This document shows, piece by piece, positions 33,192 through 44,892 of a stretch of DNA of 64,000 bases; positions within the stretch are counted from its first letter, which is position 1, and each line of letters opens with the position of its first letter. Origin of the DNA: Cladopsammia gracilis (Eukaryota > Cnidaria > Anthozoa > Scleractinia > Dendrophylliidae); NCBI GenBank assembly GCA_022457155.1, contig JAJGOT010000122.1, positions 988,501 to 1,052,500 of the forward strand, written 5' to 3'. The notes under the pieces were generated by a model. That model searched no databases, was not told where the DNA came from, and saw nothing but the letters and a program-made list of their open reading frames with translations. The translations under genes were made by a program, and so were the position numbers.

Positions 33192-33981
33192 TCAATATAA
33201 CTTCTCTATTTTGTATTTAAAGAGGACATTATTAATAAATTCCGATATACTAATTGGATTTTCATTTAACTTGCTTGAGTAGATATAGTATTTCATAAAT
33301 AGAAGGGTATAATTGAACTTTCTCACGATACCTTCAGCAGCGTGTTGCTCAGATAGACCAAACAAAATTTCTTCTGACACAGGGTTAAAGTTAACATTGT
33401 TAGAGGCGTTGAACCAATTCACGACCCGGCGGACAAAACACTTAGTAAACTGGCATTCTATGAATACAATACAAACAATAGCCATTGTCTTTGATTCCAT
33501 ATCGAAATAATTCCTTTTTGGTGACAATGATTTGATGAAGAAACTTGAATTGAAACTCTCTTGACTTATTTTCTCTAGCCAATTTTGGGACAGCCTTGAA
33601 AAGTTTACTCCAATTATCACTATCTATTTGGAATAATTTATTCCATCGCTCTGTACCAGTTGGAGTCGATCTATGTAATTTGCTATTCAACAGCCGTTAA
33701 AAATCTTTTGATTTTAATTTCATTAAATCTACCTCTGTGTCCCTATCAAGTTGGAAAATTGTGGAACCTTCCACATAACTTGTGCCTATTGTATTGTCTG
33801 TGTTTTTTGCTTTGTTTAGTAAATGATTCGGGATAGCACTTAGCATTTGGTAATACTGAAGAAAATTGGTTTTGCAGTTGTATTTGGCAAGAAATTCTTG
33901 GAAGGTGAGATATTGCCCAGATTCATTTAACAGATCCTTGACTGAAACAATACCTTTGCAGAACCATGTTTTGAAAAACAC
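33192..33981 (-). pseudogene. LINE ORF2, C-terminal region
   Basis: Overlapping minus-strand frames (33981-33697, 33690-33442, 33620-33192) contain FQFKFLHQIIVTKKELFRYG, CLYCIH and FGLSEQHAAEG. They resemble the cysteine-containing C-terminus of L1-like ORF2 and correspond to the C-terminal region of the second LINE at 48.2-48.8 kb. The pieces lie in different frames. Confidence 0.65.
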
Positions 33982-34136
33982 TGGCTTTCTGTCTATTAAA
34001 ATGTCCTTATTATTGAATAGAAGAGTCTCTTTGTCATAATTAAAGTGATAAAGAGATTTAAGTTCATCAAAAAAGAGGAGAATGTCTTTATAAAATTTTG
34101 GCAGGCTCTCAAAATATTTGGTGCTGTAATTACATC

Positions 34137-35250
34137 TCAGAAGAAAATTGAGACCTCCGCACCTCTCAAAAAATAGTTTGGGACTGTTTTCCAGTTTCGT
34201 CTGGTATATTCCAGGAGTCTAGGTATCCATGCTAACGTTAGCGCTTTAATCATTATTTCAAGATCTACCATACAAAGACCTCCTTTGTCATATTCTTGAT
34301 AGATAACGTCACGTTTGATTTTGTCTCGTTTATTCTTCCAAAGAAACTTAAAAAAGCGATTTTTAACATTTGCTGCAACTTCTTTGGGGACATTAGTTAA
34401 AGATGCTGAATATATCAAAGATGACAATCCCAAGGACTTCACAATTAACACCTTTCCATATAAAGTCAATTCCCTGGAGCTCCAAATATCCAATTTCGAC
34501 TGCCTTTTTTGTAATTTAAGGTTGAAATTAAATTGATCATTTCCTTTTTCATCATAGGATACATAAATCCCTAAGATTTTAGTTGGTTCTCGCACCCATT
34601 TCATACGTAAAGGCTTCGTTCTATTTTCAGACCATCTTCCCAACCAAATAGCTTTCATTTTTTCAATGTTGAGTTTCAAACCTGAAAAACTGCTAAATGT
34701 CTTGATCTTATTCAGGACCGCACTAACCGAGTCTAGATCGGCGCAAAAGAGGTTGGTGTCATCAGCGAACTGAGTTAGCTTAATCTCATTCCCAAAGATG
34801 CGTATTCCTTTGATATTAGTATCTTGACGTATGGCATTCGAAAGAATTTCTGCTGTTAGGATAAAAAGGTACGGCGAAAGAGGACATCCTTGCCTTACTC
34901 CTCTTGAAGGTTTGAACCAGCTAGTCAAATGTCTGCACTCTCAATGTCTGTGTAAAACACACGAATCCATCTTAAAAAGCCTTCACCAATGTTGTTTGCC
35001 TGTAGAGCTGACAGAATACTAGACCACTCAAGCGAATCAAAGGCTTTCTGAAAGTCTACTGAGATTAGGATGCCTGTACTATTCTGTTTTTTGTGTCTTC
35101 CATGTCATTGATCAACCTAATATTCTCACCAATGTATCTACCCCTAATGAAGCCAGTTTGGTCCAGATGAACAAGTTTATCAAGTGTTGCTTCTAGTCTT
35201 TTAGCAATTGCTTTTGAGGCGATTTTGTAATTGACATTCAATGGCATTAT
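34137..35250 (-). pseudogene. LINE ORF2, reverse transcriptase domain
   Basis: A first frame (35247-35065) has SKAIAKRLEATL and DQTGFIRGRYIGENIR. The second (34928-34137) has RQGCPLSPYLFILTAEIL, the catalytic box FADDTNLF, FSGLKLNIEKMKAIW and KILGIYVSYD. The block between them, expected to carry the KAFDSLEW box, is in other frames. Motif order is that of L1-clade RTs. At least two frameshifts separate the pieces. Confidence 0.8.
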
Positions 35251-35339
35251 TGGTCTCCAATTCTTTAACTGTGTTAAAGGCTCGTCTCCCTTGGGTAACA
35301 GAATGATCAGTTTTCCAATATCATAGGCTGTATTTAGAC

Positions 35340-35417
35340 TTTCTAGACTTTAGACTTTCTAGACTTTCTAGACTTTCTGTATTTTAGACTTTCTAGACTT
35401 TCTGTATTTTAGACTTT
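35340..35417. repeat. Short tandem repeat TTTAGACTTTCTAGACTTTC inside the LINE
   Basis: Repeats of 10-20 bp (TAGACTTTC units with a TGTATT variant) expand at a junction between the linker and RT parts of ORF2. They destroy the reading frame. Confidence 0.8.
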
Positions 35418-35425
35418 CTACAAGA

Positions 35426-36871
35426 TCATGACCCACCATGACCCATGACCCAGAAATGTTTATAGAATTCTGCCATGAAACCGTCTTCACCGGGAGATTT
35501 ATCATTTGGAAAGGTCTCTATTATTTTCTTGCATTCCTCAAAGGTCAAGTACCCCGCCTCCAGTTCATCCCTCTCTTGGACCGAAAGTTTGGGTATTTCG
35601 ACATTCTGGATAAAATTTTCAAAACTCTCCTGTGAATTAGTTGTTTTGGAGCTGTACAGATCTTTATAATAATCTTCAATTTCTGTCAAAATTTGCGCAT
35701 TATCCGTAATCAATGGTCCAGTTTCTGTGTCTATTTCGGTCACAACCTTTCTGTTATAGTTCCTTTTTTCCAAGTTAAAAAAATATTTTGTTGCTTTTTC
35801 ACCCTCTTCGACCCATTTACACTTTGATCTAAACATCGCAGCTTTGCCTTTCCTTTCATATATCAACTTCAGCTCATTTTTAAGCTCTTCATATTTTTCC
35901 AACTCGGAATCCACATTTTCCAAGTTTATGCTATTGCAAATTTTGTTATCCAAACAGTCGAGCTGTTTTTTAATTTCCTCTTCACGTTTCTTTGTCACTT
36001 TCGTTTTATCTTTAGCAAAGGCAATTGTAGCATTTCTAATTACCATTTTTAACATTTCTCTTATCCTGGATGTAACAAGTCTTTCCCGAAACCTTGGATA
36101 CAGTTCGCAAATTTCAGCGGTATACTCCTCCGTTAATAAAGAGTTATTAAATTTCCATAACCCTGGGCCTCTGGGATTTTCTTTCGCCCACGACAATAAG
36201 AGATAAATGATTTTATGGTCCGGTGCAATAGAGGGTTGTATATCAACTTTTTTTACAAATTTGCTTACATTCTTCGCAATTAGGAAAAAGTCTATTCGAG
36301 ATTTCATTATCGTTGCTTTGGATGTGTACGAAAATTTATTTACATTGGGGTGGCGTATTCTTTGAATGTCTAGAAGATCGAAAATATCCATGGTAATTAA
36401 TACTGAATTACGATAGCTGGTGGGTCTCCAGTCACCTCCAATTATCAACGTTGTAATTTCTGTTTTGTCTACAAGACAGCAGTTAAGTTCTTGCATAAAT
36501 TGAAGTTGGTCCAAGCAATTGTTAGGTGCATATATATTACAAAGAGTTATTCTTTGGCCGTTGATGGTTATACTAATTAGAACTATTCTCCCACAGCTGT
36601 CTCTGAAGACGAAATCTACATTTCGTTTAACATTTCTATCCATTAAAATGCAAACACCTCTGCTGTGACAGGAGCCGTGAGAAAACACAATGTCTCCTCC
36701 CCATTCATCTTTCCATGACATCTCATCACTTGAATTTGAATAAGTTTCTTGTAATAAATAAAAAGTTGCTTTTTGGTCTTTTAAATAGGAAAATATAGAT
36801 CTTCTTTTAATTTGGTCCCTTAAACCTCGTACATTTAAAGAAATAATACTACATTTTTGTCTGTCCTGCAT
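35426..36871 (-). pseudogene. LINE ORF2, APE-type endonuclease and linker
   Basis: From ATG 36871 the frame shows the endonuclease boxes in order: ISLNVRGLRD, LLQETYS, the SHGSCHSRGVCILM strand, NIYAPNN, IIGGDWRP, KSRIDFFL and PDHKIIYL. A helical linker (WVEEGEKATKYFFNLEKRNY) leads to the RT entry motif NDKSPGEDGFMAEFYKHFW, where the frame ends. GGDW in place of GGDF(N) is a small deviation. The endonuclease nicks target DNA to prime reverse transcription. A T-rich tandem repeat (35340-35417) breaks the reading into the RT. Confidence 0.82.
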
Positions 36872-37069
36872 GGCAAGTCAGAGAAAAAAAAAGGGTAAAC
36901 GAAATATGCAATGCACTACTCTTAAAAAACTGTACGCTACAAATAATTAAGAAACTTCGATTTATGGAGTTAAACTTTCTCACCTAATTTCTGCCTCTTT
37001 GCCTTCCCACCAACAGTATTGAAAAAACGAATAATAACCTTTTTATCAGAGTGGCGTTTCTATCAAAAG

Positions 37070-37913
37070 CTAAAGATTATTTAGGTCTTCTTCACAGGAA
37101 ATGCTTACTGGCCGTCCTTCAGGCGACGTCTTCACATATATTTTTCCATCTAAGGTCCATGCACTCTGTATTAATCGGTCCTTTCTCATGTTGTTCGCTT
37201 TCTTAAGAATTTCTCTTCTGTGCACAGTCAAGTTTTCATTTAGGAATAGCCGGTTGTTTCTTGAATGGCCACGAAGGTTTGGAATTAAATCCGATGCAAC
37301 GCAATTTTTCAATTCGACTCTTTTTTTATATAACTTTGATTTAGTCTTGTAGCTTGAAAACTTTACAATAATTGGTTTGTTCCTCCGCTTGAGCTTATGC
37401 GAGATCTCAATATCTTGTGGCGTGATATCGACTCCCAAAAGGGCGCCTAATTTAATAACTACTTCCTCGGTGGACTCATAGCAATCTTCCGGAACGCCAT
37501 GTATTTTGAGAGAATTTTTCCTGGTGTACTGCTCTAAATGATCCAATTCGTCAGCGAGTCTTTCCGATTCTTCAACTTCGCTCTGCAACTTCGATTTGGT
37601 AGCTTGTAATTCTCTTATGGCAAGATTCTCATTTGTCGCTTGCTTCAAAGAGTCCTTTACTTCTTGAATCTTCCTATCTTGACTCCTAATTTGAGCTTTC
37701 AACTCTTTAAACTCCCTTTAGATTCTGATTTTCTTGGAGAATTTCTGCCATCGAATTCCGAATAGCCTTGAGCATTACTTTAATTTCAGACAAACTAAGC
37801 TCAGTTGACTCGTCAGCAGATTCCGCCAAGTTGGATCTCTTTGCGTCTTGTCCTTCTTCGTCGTCAAGTGAACCACGCGCTCCCCTTTTATTTTTTTGAG
37901 CCCGGTTTACCAT
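37070..37913 (-). pseudogene. LINE ORF1 protein (coiled coil, L1-type RNA-binding)
   Basis: The start is ATG 37913 (MVNRAQKNKRGARG), with a lysine-rich N-terminus. A frameshift near 37710 moves into the frame ending at 37070. That frame has a long heptad coiled coil followed by an L1 ORF1-like domain: NSLKIHGVPED, SHKLKRRNKPIIVKF and LTVHRREILKKANNMRK. Such proteins trimerise and package the element RNA as a chaperone. ORF2 begins about 200 bp downstream. The frameshift inactivates this copy. Confidence 0.75.
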
Positions 37914-37978
37914 CAGTTTACCATTGACAATACACTATTCGAAATAAGAGGTAAAAAACCAGGAACTATTTTCCATTT

Positions 37979-40187
37979 AAGCTTGTTGGGAAGGAAAATT
38001 GGCCCCGCTCAAAAAGCCTGACCGACCTGGTCAGAACCACGCATGCTCTATCTATCTCTATCTGTGGGGTTTGATTCTTCGCCTTCGGTTCGCCATTGTA
38101 AAGTATACAGATCGGATGGGAATATTTTATCGTACTTTTGAAATGAAACAACAAGGGATTTTCTGCATATAAATGAGCCATAGGATTTTGTGACTCCATA
38201 TTTGTGATTACCATCGAAAGTGTTGCTGTTCTAAAACACTGAAGGCTTGAGTTTACTGGAAACGTCATTGTGACGTTATTTTGCTTCGTTGAATTGCAAT
38301 AAAACGTCAAATATGGTGATCTGTGATTTTTGGTAAGTTCACAGCCATTATTCATCTTAGTAGCTGCCTGATGAGCATCATTAAGCTTGAAGGTAGTTCA
38401 GAGTCCTCTCTCAATGAAACGAGTTAGGTGTTCTTCATTTACGAATTTGGCTCGTTGCTCGTTTAACTGGAAAAATGGCCACCATGAAACGAAGTGGCTT
38501 TGGGACTCGACTTTGTATGAATTTCTCGACCTACCACAGCATATTTTGGAAGTTGCGACCACTGAAGAACACAACAAGCGCGAAATTTCGGTGGTAGGTC
38601 GGAGTGGCTGTGGACTTGGTATAAATATGAAATGTGTGGGGAAAGGAACGAATGCTGTAAAAAATTGTGGCTATTTCCCAGCATGCAGTGCGGTGGTGAT
38701 GTTGAAAATCGAGGCAAGGTCAGTGTGCACTAGAACGAGAGGCTGTAGCTCGGCCTGAGCAACAAATAAGAGCAAAAAAATTAACTGCTAAGCTAGGACT
38801 AGAACTGAATGTTGCTGTGAATGTTGACTGTTGGTTTTGCCACGATGATTTGAATAAAAAACTAAAGACAAAAACGGGATTTTTGTTGTTTTTCTATGAC
38901 ATTAAAAACGGTCATTTTTGTTATTGTCCAAATTCAAACGCTGATATTCTGTAAAAATCGCTGACTTTTATGTGTTTAGTGGGTATCTCAATTTGAGGGA
39001 CTTTCTGGTCAATGCTCACAACTGCTAGTTAAGGTAATGTTCGCACAATTGGGAATGTTGCACTTTTTTAAAGCAGTGGAGTCTTGTACGGGTGGTTTTG
39101 GGCAGTTCAGGTGTCAATGGGTTAATACTAATTAGCTGAGCAGGTGTTTGTATCAGAAGTTAATTCTACTGTTTAATAATTTATCAACCCAGTTGATTTG
39201 TATGTGGGTTTACAGAGGTGTACATGTGTACAGTTGATTTGTATTACTGTTGATTTGTCATAACTTTATTAATGTATTATTAATGAATTTTACAATTAAG
39301 TTTATTTAAGCAGATTAAAATATTTCAAGAACATTAGAAACAACTAAAGTTAATGAACACTATAGTACATTTTGACAAGATAACTAAACAACATTTTAAG
39401 TAACGATCCGCATAAGAAGGAAAGCGCCAACGGCCATGCACGATGGAATGTCAGTTTTTTTCATTGTTACAACTAGTGATCTCATTGGTCTAGACTCAAA
39501 AACCGCTTAAAGGTTAGGGTTCAAGGTGCATTTTGGCTATTTCTTTTAAGGTTTCAAGCAATTTAACACACCATCGCACAACATGCAAGTTTTAAAAGAT
39601 ATTGTATTTGGGGAACTTCATCAAAGAAGCAAAATTATTAGCTATTGTCTTATACTATTCAGAAGCACGAACATTTCCTAAAATTTATTTGACGCAAATG
39701 GATTTTCTTTATTTTTATAATGAAATATAATTATGAACCATCAGCTCCTCCTTTATTCTTGAAACCAAAGATATTCTATGTGGGAAAGAGCCAATGCCAT
39801 AGAAGAATGAAGTTTGCCGTAGTTCTAATGTGGAACATTACTTAACATAATTATCCCCTCTCTGTATACTAAAGTCGTAAAGAAATGGAAAAGTCTTAAC
39901 TGTCATAGACGATATAAATGCACTGTAATAATAAACTGTATACAGAACGTAAGGTTAATGCATGTTGATCTTCATAAGACATCTGTGGCAGTAATTTTTA
40001 CACAAATGCTAAGCTCATGCTTTTGCTTGAATTTAGAACTTATAGCTATTGTGATGTACATTGACACAGTACCGGCCTTTCAAATTACTAACATTTCAGT
40101 CAGTGTCAAAGATATACTGTTTCCTTCCGGAAGTGATGGCTCCCTAATGTCTATAGCATTTAGTTCTTATACAAAATAACTTAACTT
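37979..40187. other. No supported gene
   Basis: Mostly AT-rich. An open frame at 38387-38758 (plus) is of medium length but has no recognised domain, and stops interrupt its flanks. No repeat structure stands out at this scale. Confidence 0.35.
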
Positions 40188-40435
40188 TTAGACATAAAAA
40201 ACACACTTGCATCCGGCACAACATATTTTTACTAAGCTTGCAAATTTGGGAAGCTCTTGTGCAGTATACCCAACTTGCACTAGATTGTTAATGCCAGGGC
40301 AGTACCTTGTGCCATTTATGGTAACAAAGTTACAAAGTCTTATCTTAGTTGGTCCATCAGTTATAAGAAAAAAACTAGAAATAGAGGCTTTCGCAGCCTC
40401 CAAATCTCCACCAGAGAGAGTGCTGTAAGGACGAA
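40188..40435 (-). pseudogene. Unidentified transposon-type C-terminal fragment
   Basis: The minus-strand frame includes ISSFFLITDGPTKIRL, FVTINGTRYCPGINNLV and LPKFASLVKICCAG. The alternation of a conserved tyrosine/glycine strand and an LPxFAxLVxI strand resembles a small beta-rich domain common in unnamed anthozoan repeat proteins, as I recall them. No function or mobile element can be assigned. Confidence 0.3.
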
Positions 40436-41559
40436 ATGCTGCTGTGAAAGAAAATTAGACGAAGTTGTTCGTTCTGAGAAGTCGTAGTGAAATGTAATAC
40501 TGTGTGATAAGAGAAAAATTTTTTATGTTTAAGAGTTATTTTGTTCACACAAAACAATACCGCTTATCGTATATTGGTTATCGGTTATTTCAGATTATAT
40601 TTAGTTTGGCACGATTGTTTTGATATACGTACTTTATTAAACATTTTAAGTTTTAAGGTGTATAAGTAAATGTTTGATGAAGTGAATAATTTCTTTTTGT
40701 TGCAATTGCTTTGGTTTGAAAATTTTCATGATATTAAGTATAAATGGTATTTTCAGTGAGCAAACAGTGTAAAGAAAGTGAACAAAATTAATGTATTTGT
40801 TATATGAGAGTTGAATAAACAAACATTTGAGGTGTTTTTTGGGAGAAATAAGTGTTGTTAATTGGTTATTTTGCAGTATAATGTTATTGAGAAATAAGGT
40901 GTTTGTAGTTCTTGTAAGTTAAAGTGAGATGGCTGGAATATCAGGTTGTGTAGTTTTGTTACCAACATTTGAACTTTTTTTTATTAATCGAAAAATTAAA
41001 GGTTTCTTTGTTAGCAACAGAAACGTAACGGCGGTCAGTGCGTAAATAACAAAGTATCAGATGTAGCAAATGTAAACAAAATGGAACATGTTATCTGATT
41101 TTCTGTCGCTGGGAAAGTGGAATCAGAGTGGGTTAACATAATTTTCGGATATCAGGAAGGCAAAGGGTAATGAAGTACGATGGTGAATGTTATGGTTTTT
41201 GAGCTGTTTTGGTGTGTAATGGTAAATAAAATTGGGACGTCTGGAATGCCACATTGTACAATGGTTTTGTTAGTGATATGTAAAGCTGGTTTTTTTGTTA
41301 ATTGGAAAAGCAAATGTATCTTTTATATTAGTAGCAGAAGTATGCAAGCGGCAAGGCGGTTGATACGTGATTTTTGGTTTTGACAGTTTTGATATGTGAG
41401 TATTATATTTTTACCTTGCAATTAAGGATATATATTAACTGATTAACTTATGTTGTTTGTTGATATGCTTTTTTGCATGCAATTAAATAGCTGCTGTTAA
41501 AAGCCAATATGTAAAGTTGCAATACTTTTTTGTTTGTCGATGAAGTGGTAGAACGAAAC
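40436..41559. other. No gene seen
   Basis: Very AT-rich; open frames here have no recognisable domain. Confidence 0.35.
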
Positions 41560-42071
41560 GAAACAGTAAAAAGTATACTTCTGGTGAATTGAAATGTCCA
41601 GATAATGTAAATAATAATGTTATTCATCTTGATGAAGGCTTTCGAGTTTTGAGAAATGTTAGAGGTTCACCTCCATACTTTGAAAAGTGTAGAAAGGATT
41701 TGTTTGCGATGATACGGCAATTGGGCAATCCAACATGGTTTTGTTCTTTTTCAACTGCAGAAACACGATGGAGTCATCTGTTAAAAATATTGGGAAGGCT
41801 AGTGGAAAATAAAGATTATTCAGATTCAGATATTAGTGAAATGAGTTGGCAAAAGAAGTCAGAACTTAATAAAAAAGATCCTGTAACTTGTGCAAGAAAC
41901 TTTGAGTATATGGTGCAACGTTTAATTTTTGATGTTCTAAAAAGTGATGTTATGCCGATTGGGGAAATAGAAGATTATTTTTACAGAGTTGAATTTCAGC
42001 AAAGAGGAAGTCCTCATATTCATGCATTAATTTGGGTAAAAATGCACCTTTACCGTAAGTTGAATAGTTAG
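41560..42071 (+). mobile_element. Helitron Rep-domain fragment
   Basis: The frame 41589-42071 reads PPYFEKCRKDLFAMIRQLG, PTWFCSFSTAETRWSHLL and the HUH box EFQQRGSPHIHALIW, all hallmarks of the Helitron-like N-terminal Rep domain. The catalytic tyrosines and the Pif1-type helicase domain are missing because the frame is cut off after HALIWVK. Helitrons move by rolling-circle replication. Only about 160 residues remain and no element terminus is recognised. Confidence 0.8.
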
Positions 42072-42079
42072 CGAGTGCT

Positions 42080-42275
42080 GGACTGTAAAACAGAGGCTGC
42101 ATTCCAAGAGCAGATGCTGGCATATGAGCTTCAGATGCTCCTAGTATGTAAGCATAATCAGCATGTTGACCTAAAGTCACAGCTACTATTGAAACGGACA
42201 TAATCGTTCTACAACCTGGTATGCATACTGTTTGAAATACTGAAACAAAAAACCAAAAGAATATCATGTTTAAAG
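42080..42275 (-). CDS. Candidate exon of an unidentified gene
   Basis: Between a TTTGTTTCAG acceptor near 42245 and a GGTAAAG donor near 42050 the minus strand is open and reads VCIPGCRTIMSVSIVAVTLG, YAYILGASEAHMPASALG and PLFYSPALANYSTYGKG. The splice borders and lack of stops favour a real or recently lost exon. Family unknown. Confidence 0.25.
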
Positions 42276-42710
42276 AAAAACAATATATAATCAATGGAAA
42301 ATACATAAACTTGTGTTATATGATTTCACATTGAAACTTGATAGTCAGCAAAACTTTAACAGTTTTCAAATCATAACAGTTGTTCCTTCCTTTATTTTCT
42401 TTAATCTTTGTTTCTCCCAAAATCTTTCTTTTAAATCTCCCATATTTCCGATACAAATCTTCACTAAAACTCAGTTTATATAAAATCTGACTGTAACTTG
42501 AAAATTCAAAAATTCAATTGACGTACTTTTTGCTTCAAATTGTTGACATAATTATTGTAAGAGATCCATTATTCTGACATGAGAATACATGCTGTAAATG
42601 AAGGCAACAATGATGATAACGGTGAAGAAGTGCAAATAAGTGACATTCTCTGTACTACCAAATCTGGTAGAACATGCAGGACATGGAAATGACGACTTGT
42701 GTGTTAGAAG
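42276..42710. other. No gene seen
   Basis: AT-rich sequence without supported features. Confidence 0.35.
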
Positions 42711-42723
42711 GGCCAAGCAAAAA

Positions 42724-43000
42724 GCTAATATAATGTACGAAAGTGTTAATAAGCTTGCCCCAGTTTATCTCTGATATGTTTACACCAAGAGTTACGAACA
42801 AAGACTGGCATTACCTAAGCCAAGAAATGACTACCTTAAGCGAATCTTTAGCTATAGTGGAGCTTTCCTGTGGAATAACCTTCCAGAGGAACTAAGAACA
42901 ACTCAATCACTGAGCCTTTTTAAAAAAGGTATCAGTGAATGGTTTTCCCTATTGGACTCTCACACGGCAAATATGTAAAACAATGAATTGCTTCTTATAT
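42724..43000 (+). mobile_element. CR1-like LINE, extreme 3' coding end
   Basis: Translating from about 42727 gives MYESVNKLAPVYL, an in-frame TGA, then LALPKPRNDYLKRIFSYSG, AFLWNNLPEEL and SLFKKGISEWF before the stop at 42976. This NLP-rich tail is characteristic of CR1/Rex-type LINE polyproteins. The RT domain is missing because of 5' truncation. It directly precedes a Gypsy LTR. Confidence 0.65.
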
Positions 43001-43024
43001 TGTAAATACTGATATTTTTAACCG

Positions 43025-43159
43025 TGTTGTCGTGTCTTTAATACATAAACCGAGTCTAAACTCCACTATTACAGCAAGCACATGGCATAAACACAACGCA
43101 GTCCGATCCTACATGATCGTGAGTCACATGACAACTTCACTAGTCCCCAGGACTCCACA
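43025..43159 (-). repeat. Putative 3' LTR of a Gypsy (Mag/K02A2.6-like) element
   Basis: On the minus strand this starts TGTGGAGTCC after the purine tract GGGGGGAGGAA and ends ACACGACAACA, with an ATTAAA signal 10 bp before the end. Length about 135 bp. The integrase C-terminus lies just upstream (43275-43700), which supports its identity. Confidence 0.55.
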
Positions 43160-43274
43160 TTCCTCCCCCCAAAGTTCTTTGAAAAAATAAGAAAACAAAC
43201 GAGGACAAGACAAAAAAAAGTTAGTGTCCCTGCTCTAAAACTTAACACTGTTCACGAGAAGAGGATGGGTCCAT

Positions 43275-43700
43275 TTAGAAGAAACGCTGCGGGGGGTTTC
43301 TATTCCTCACTGGGTATCTTCGTACAGGGGTGGTAGACCCTAAAACTGCAGCCTCTGTATTCTTGGGCGACTCACTGTCTCCACAGGTACCTTCTGGCTG
43401 GTCTGCATAAGGCAAGATAATCCCTGAATCCACACTTAATGGACTTTTAGATGGCGGTGTTACAGCTGGCCTAGGCCCTTCCACAGCGCAGACAACAACC
43501 TGATTGTGGTGTTTCCGAACCACAGTTCCATCTTCTAACATTTGCAGACAAAGGACCAGTTTCCTGGATGACAGTCCCTGGAATCCACTTAGGTCCCCTC
43601 GAATAGTTTCGAACGTTCACTGAATCTCCAACTTCCACTAGTCGCATTCGGCTATGCTGATCATGTTTGCTTCTTCTGCCTCGATTGTGCTGCATGAACC
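43275..43700 (-). pseudogene. Gypsy integrase C-terminal fragment
   Basis: Two minus-strand frames form the end of a Ty3/Gypsy polyprotein. RMRLVEVGDSVNVRNYSRGP and WIPGTVIQETGP match the GPF/Y-like integrase C-terminus. LEDGTVVRKHHNQV and PVRRYPVRNRNPPQRFF end the protein. A frameshift near 43540 separates them. The catalytic core is missing. Together with the adjacent LTR it marks the 3' end of a 5'-truncated element. Confidence 0.75.
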
Positions 43701-44130
43701 TTTATCCTAACATCCGGTCATCTTTAGGGCTTTTAGGACTTGGTCGCTGCTGTCATCTAACACTGATTGCATGCCAAAATCACTTATGTTGGCCTCAGAC
43801 GACAACGTCGTATTAAGAGTGGAAATGAAAACCTTCTTGCCATCTGGAAAACGCGTGTTGCAGTCTGAGCCGGTGCTACTTCTCAGTTTTGCTTTACACT
43901 TAACATTTGGCTTGATTTCGTCAGCCATATATCCAAAATATCCAAGATATTGTTAGATTTACGGGAGCAGCGATAAGCGCATCTTCACTCGCTCATGGCC
44001 GACCCAGAGCTCCTATTTTTATATTTTCTGCTTTCTATTTATTTTTTATTTTTCTATTATATAGTTACAGGAACCTTTTGATAACAGTTCTTTTTAATAG
44101 AACTGATAGGTTATCCTGTAGAAATATTTG

Positions 44131-44161
<31 letters not shown>

Positions 44162-44892
44162 TAAAGGCAGATACACATCAAAATGCGTATCTCAATTTGA
44201 AAATCCTTTTAGATAGATTATAATGTTGAATTAAAAAACAGCCAGCCAGCCAGCAACAAGAACTCAATTTGAGCTGCCCAAAGTTGTATTTCAAGTACCC
44301 GACCACACACAGCAGACCCATCTGCCACTGTCGCAAAGCATGTCTGGAAATCCTATTGCAAAACTGAAATGGGACTTCCAGCCCTTAAAATAAAACAAAA
44401 TTCTATAAGTCTTGAAGTACTTTGGATATCGGGCATTTCAACCATGGCACGGGATGGGCAATGGCCCACAACTCTCAACGCTGCCCATTTACTGATCCAA
44501 AGTGATTCCAGACTTTCCTGCCGGCTCGTCTTGACCACCAAGGTCTATTTTTCAACTGGAGTGCTAAATGGCGCTTTAGACACAAGGTATGAGAAGAAAC
44601 GCGACTCGTTTCTTGAGAGGTGCTAGAAACTTATGGATTTCCGGACTTAATGACGAATTTCTACAGACGATGTGTTACTATAATGAGCTCATGATAGATA
44701 AGCGAGCCAGGTGTGCATAAATAACGGTATTTTCGTTCAGGTTGTTGGCACTGGTAAGGAGTATTGCGGTCGCATATTCTCACGACCAATCTGCATTGAA
44801 ATGGTGTCGAAATTGAACTCTGAATGTACAGTCAAAGCACTGGAGTGCCAGAAGTCTGCTTTTTTAGGTGAAATTAGTCAAATTCCTTAGGG
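43701..44892. other. No supported gene; (ATT)n microsatellite at 44131-44161
   Basis: A short minus-strand frame (43928-43707) is open but unrecognised. A pure ATT microsatellite of about ten units lies at 44131-44161. The rest is unremarkable. Confidence 0.4.

Larger units (their letters stand above)
32994..37978 (-). mobile_element. Near full-length L1-like LINE, inactive
   Basis: ORF1 (coiled coil plus RNA-binding domain), then ORF2 with APE endonuclease, reverse transcriptase and C-terminal region, are present in order on the minus strand. The 3' end is AATAAAA-rich near 33001-33015. An 8-bp TTCCATTT occurs at both edges (32994-33001 and 37971-37978) and may be a short target-site duplication, giving a length of about 5 kb with a roughly 57-bp 5' leader. 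Frames are broken in ORF1 and at several places in the RT region. Confidence 0.8.

Noticed and set aside
38387..38758. 123-codon plus-strand frame
   Set aside because: No recognisable domain, no splice context and no similarity to neighbours; could be chance.
43707..43928. Minus-strand frame starting MADEIKPNVKCKAKL
   Set aside because: Open for 74 codons next to the Gypsy integrase end, but it does not match integrase or any family I know, so it is not called.
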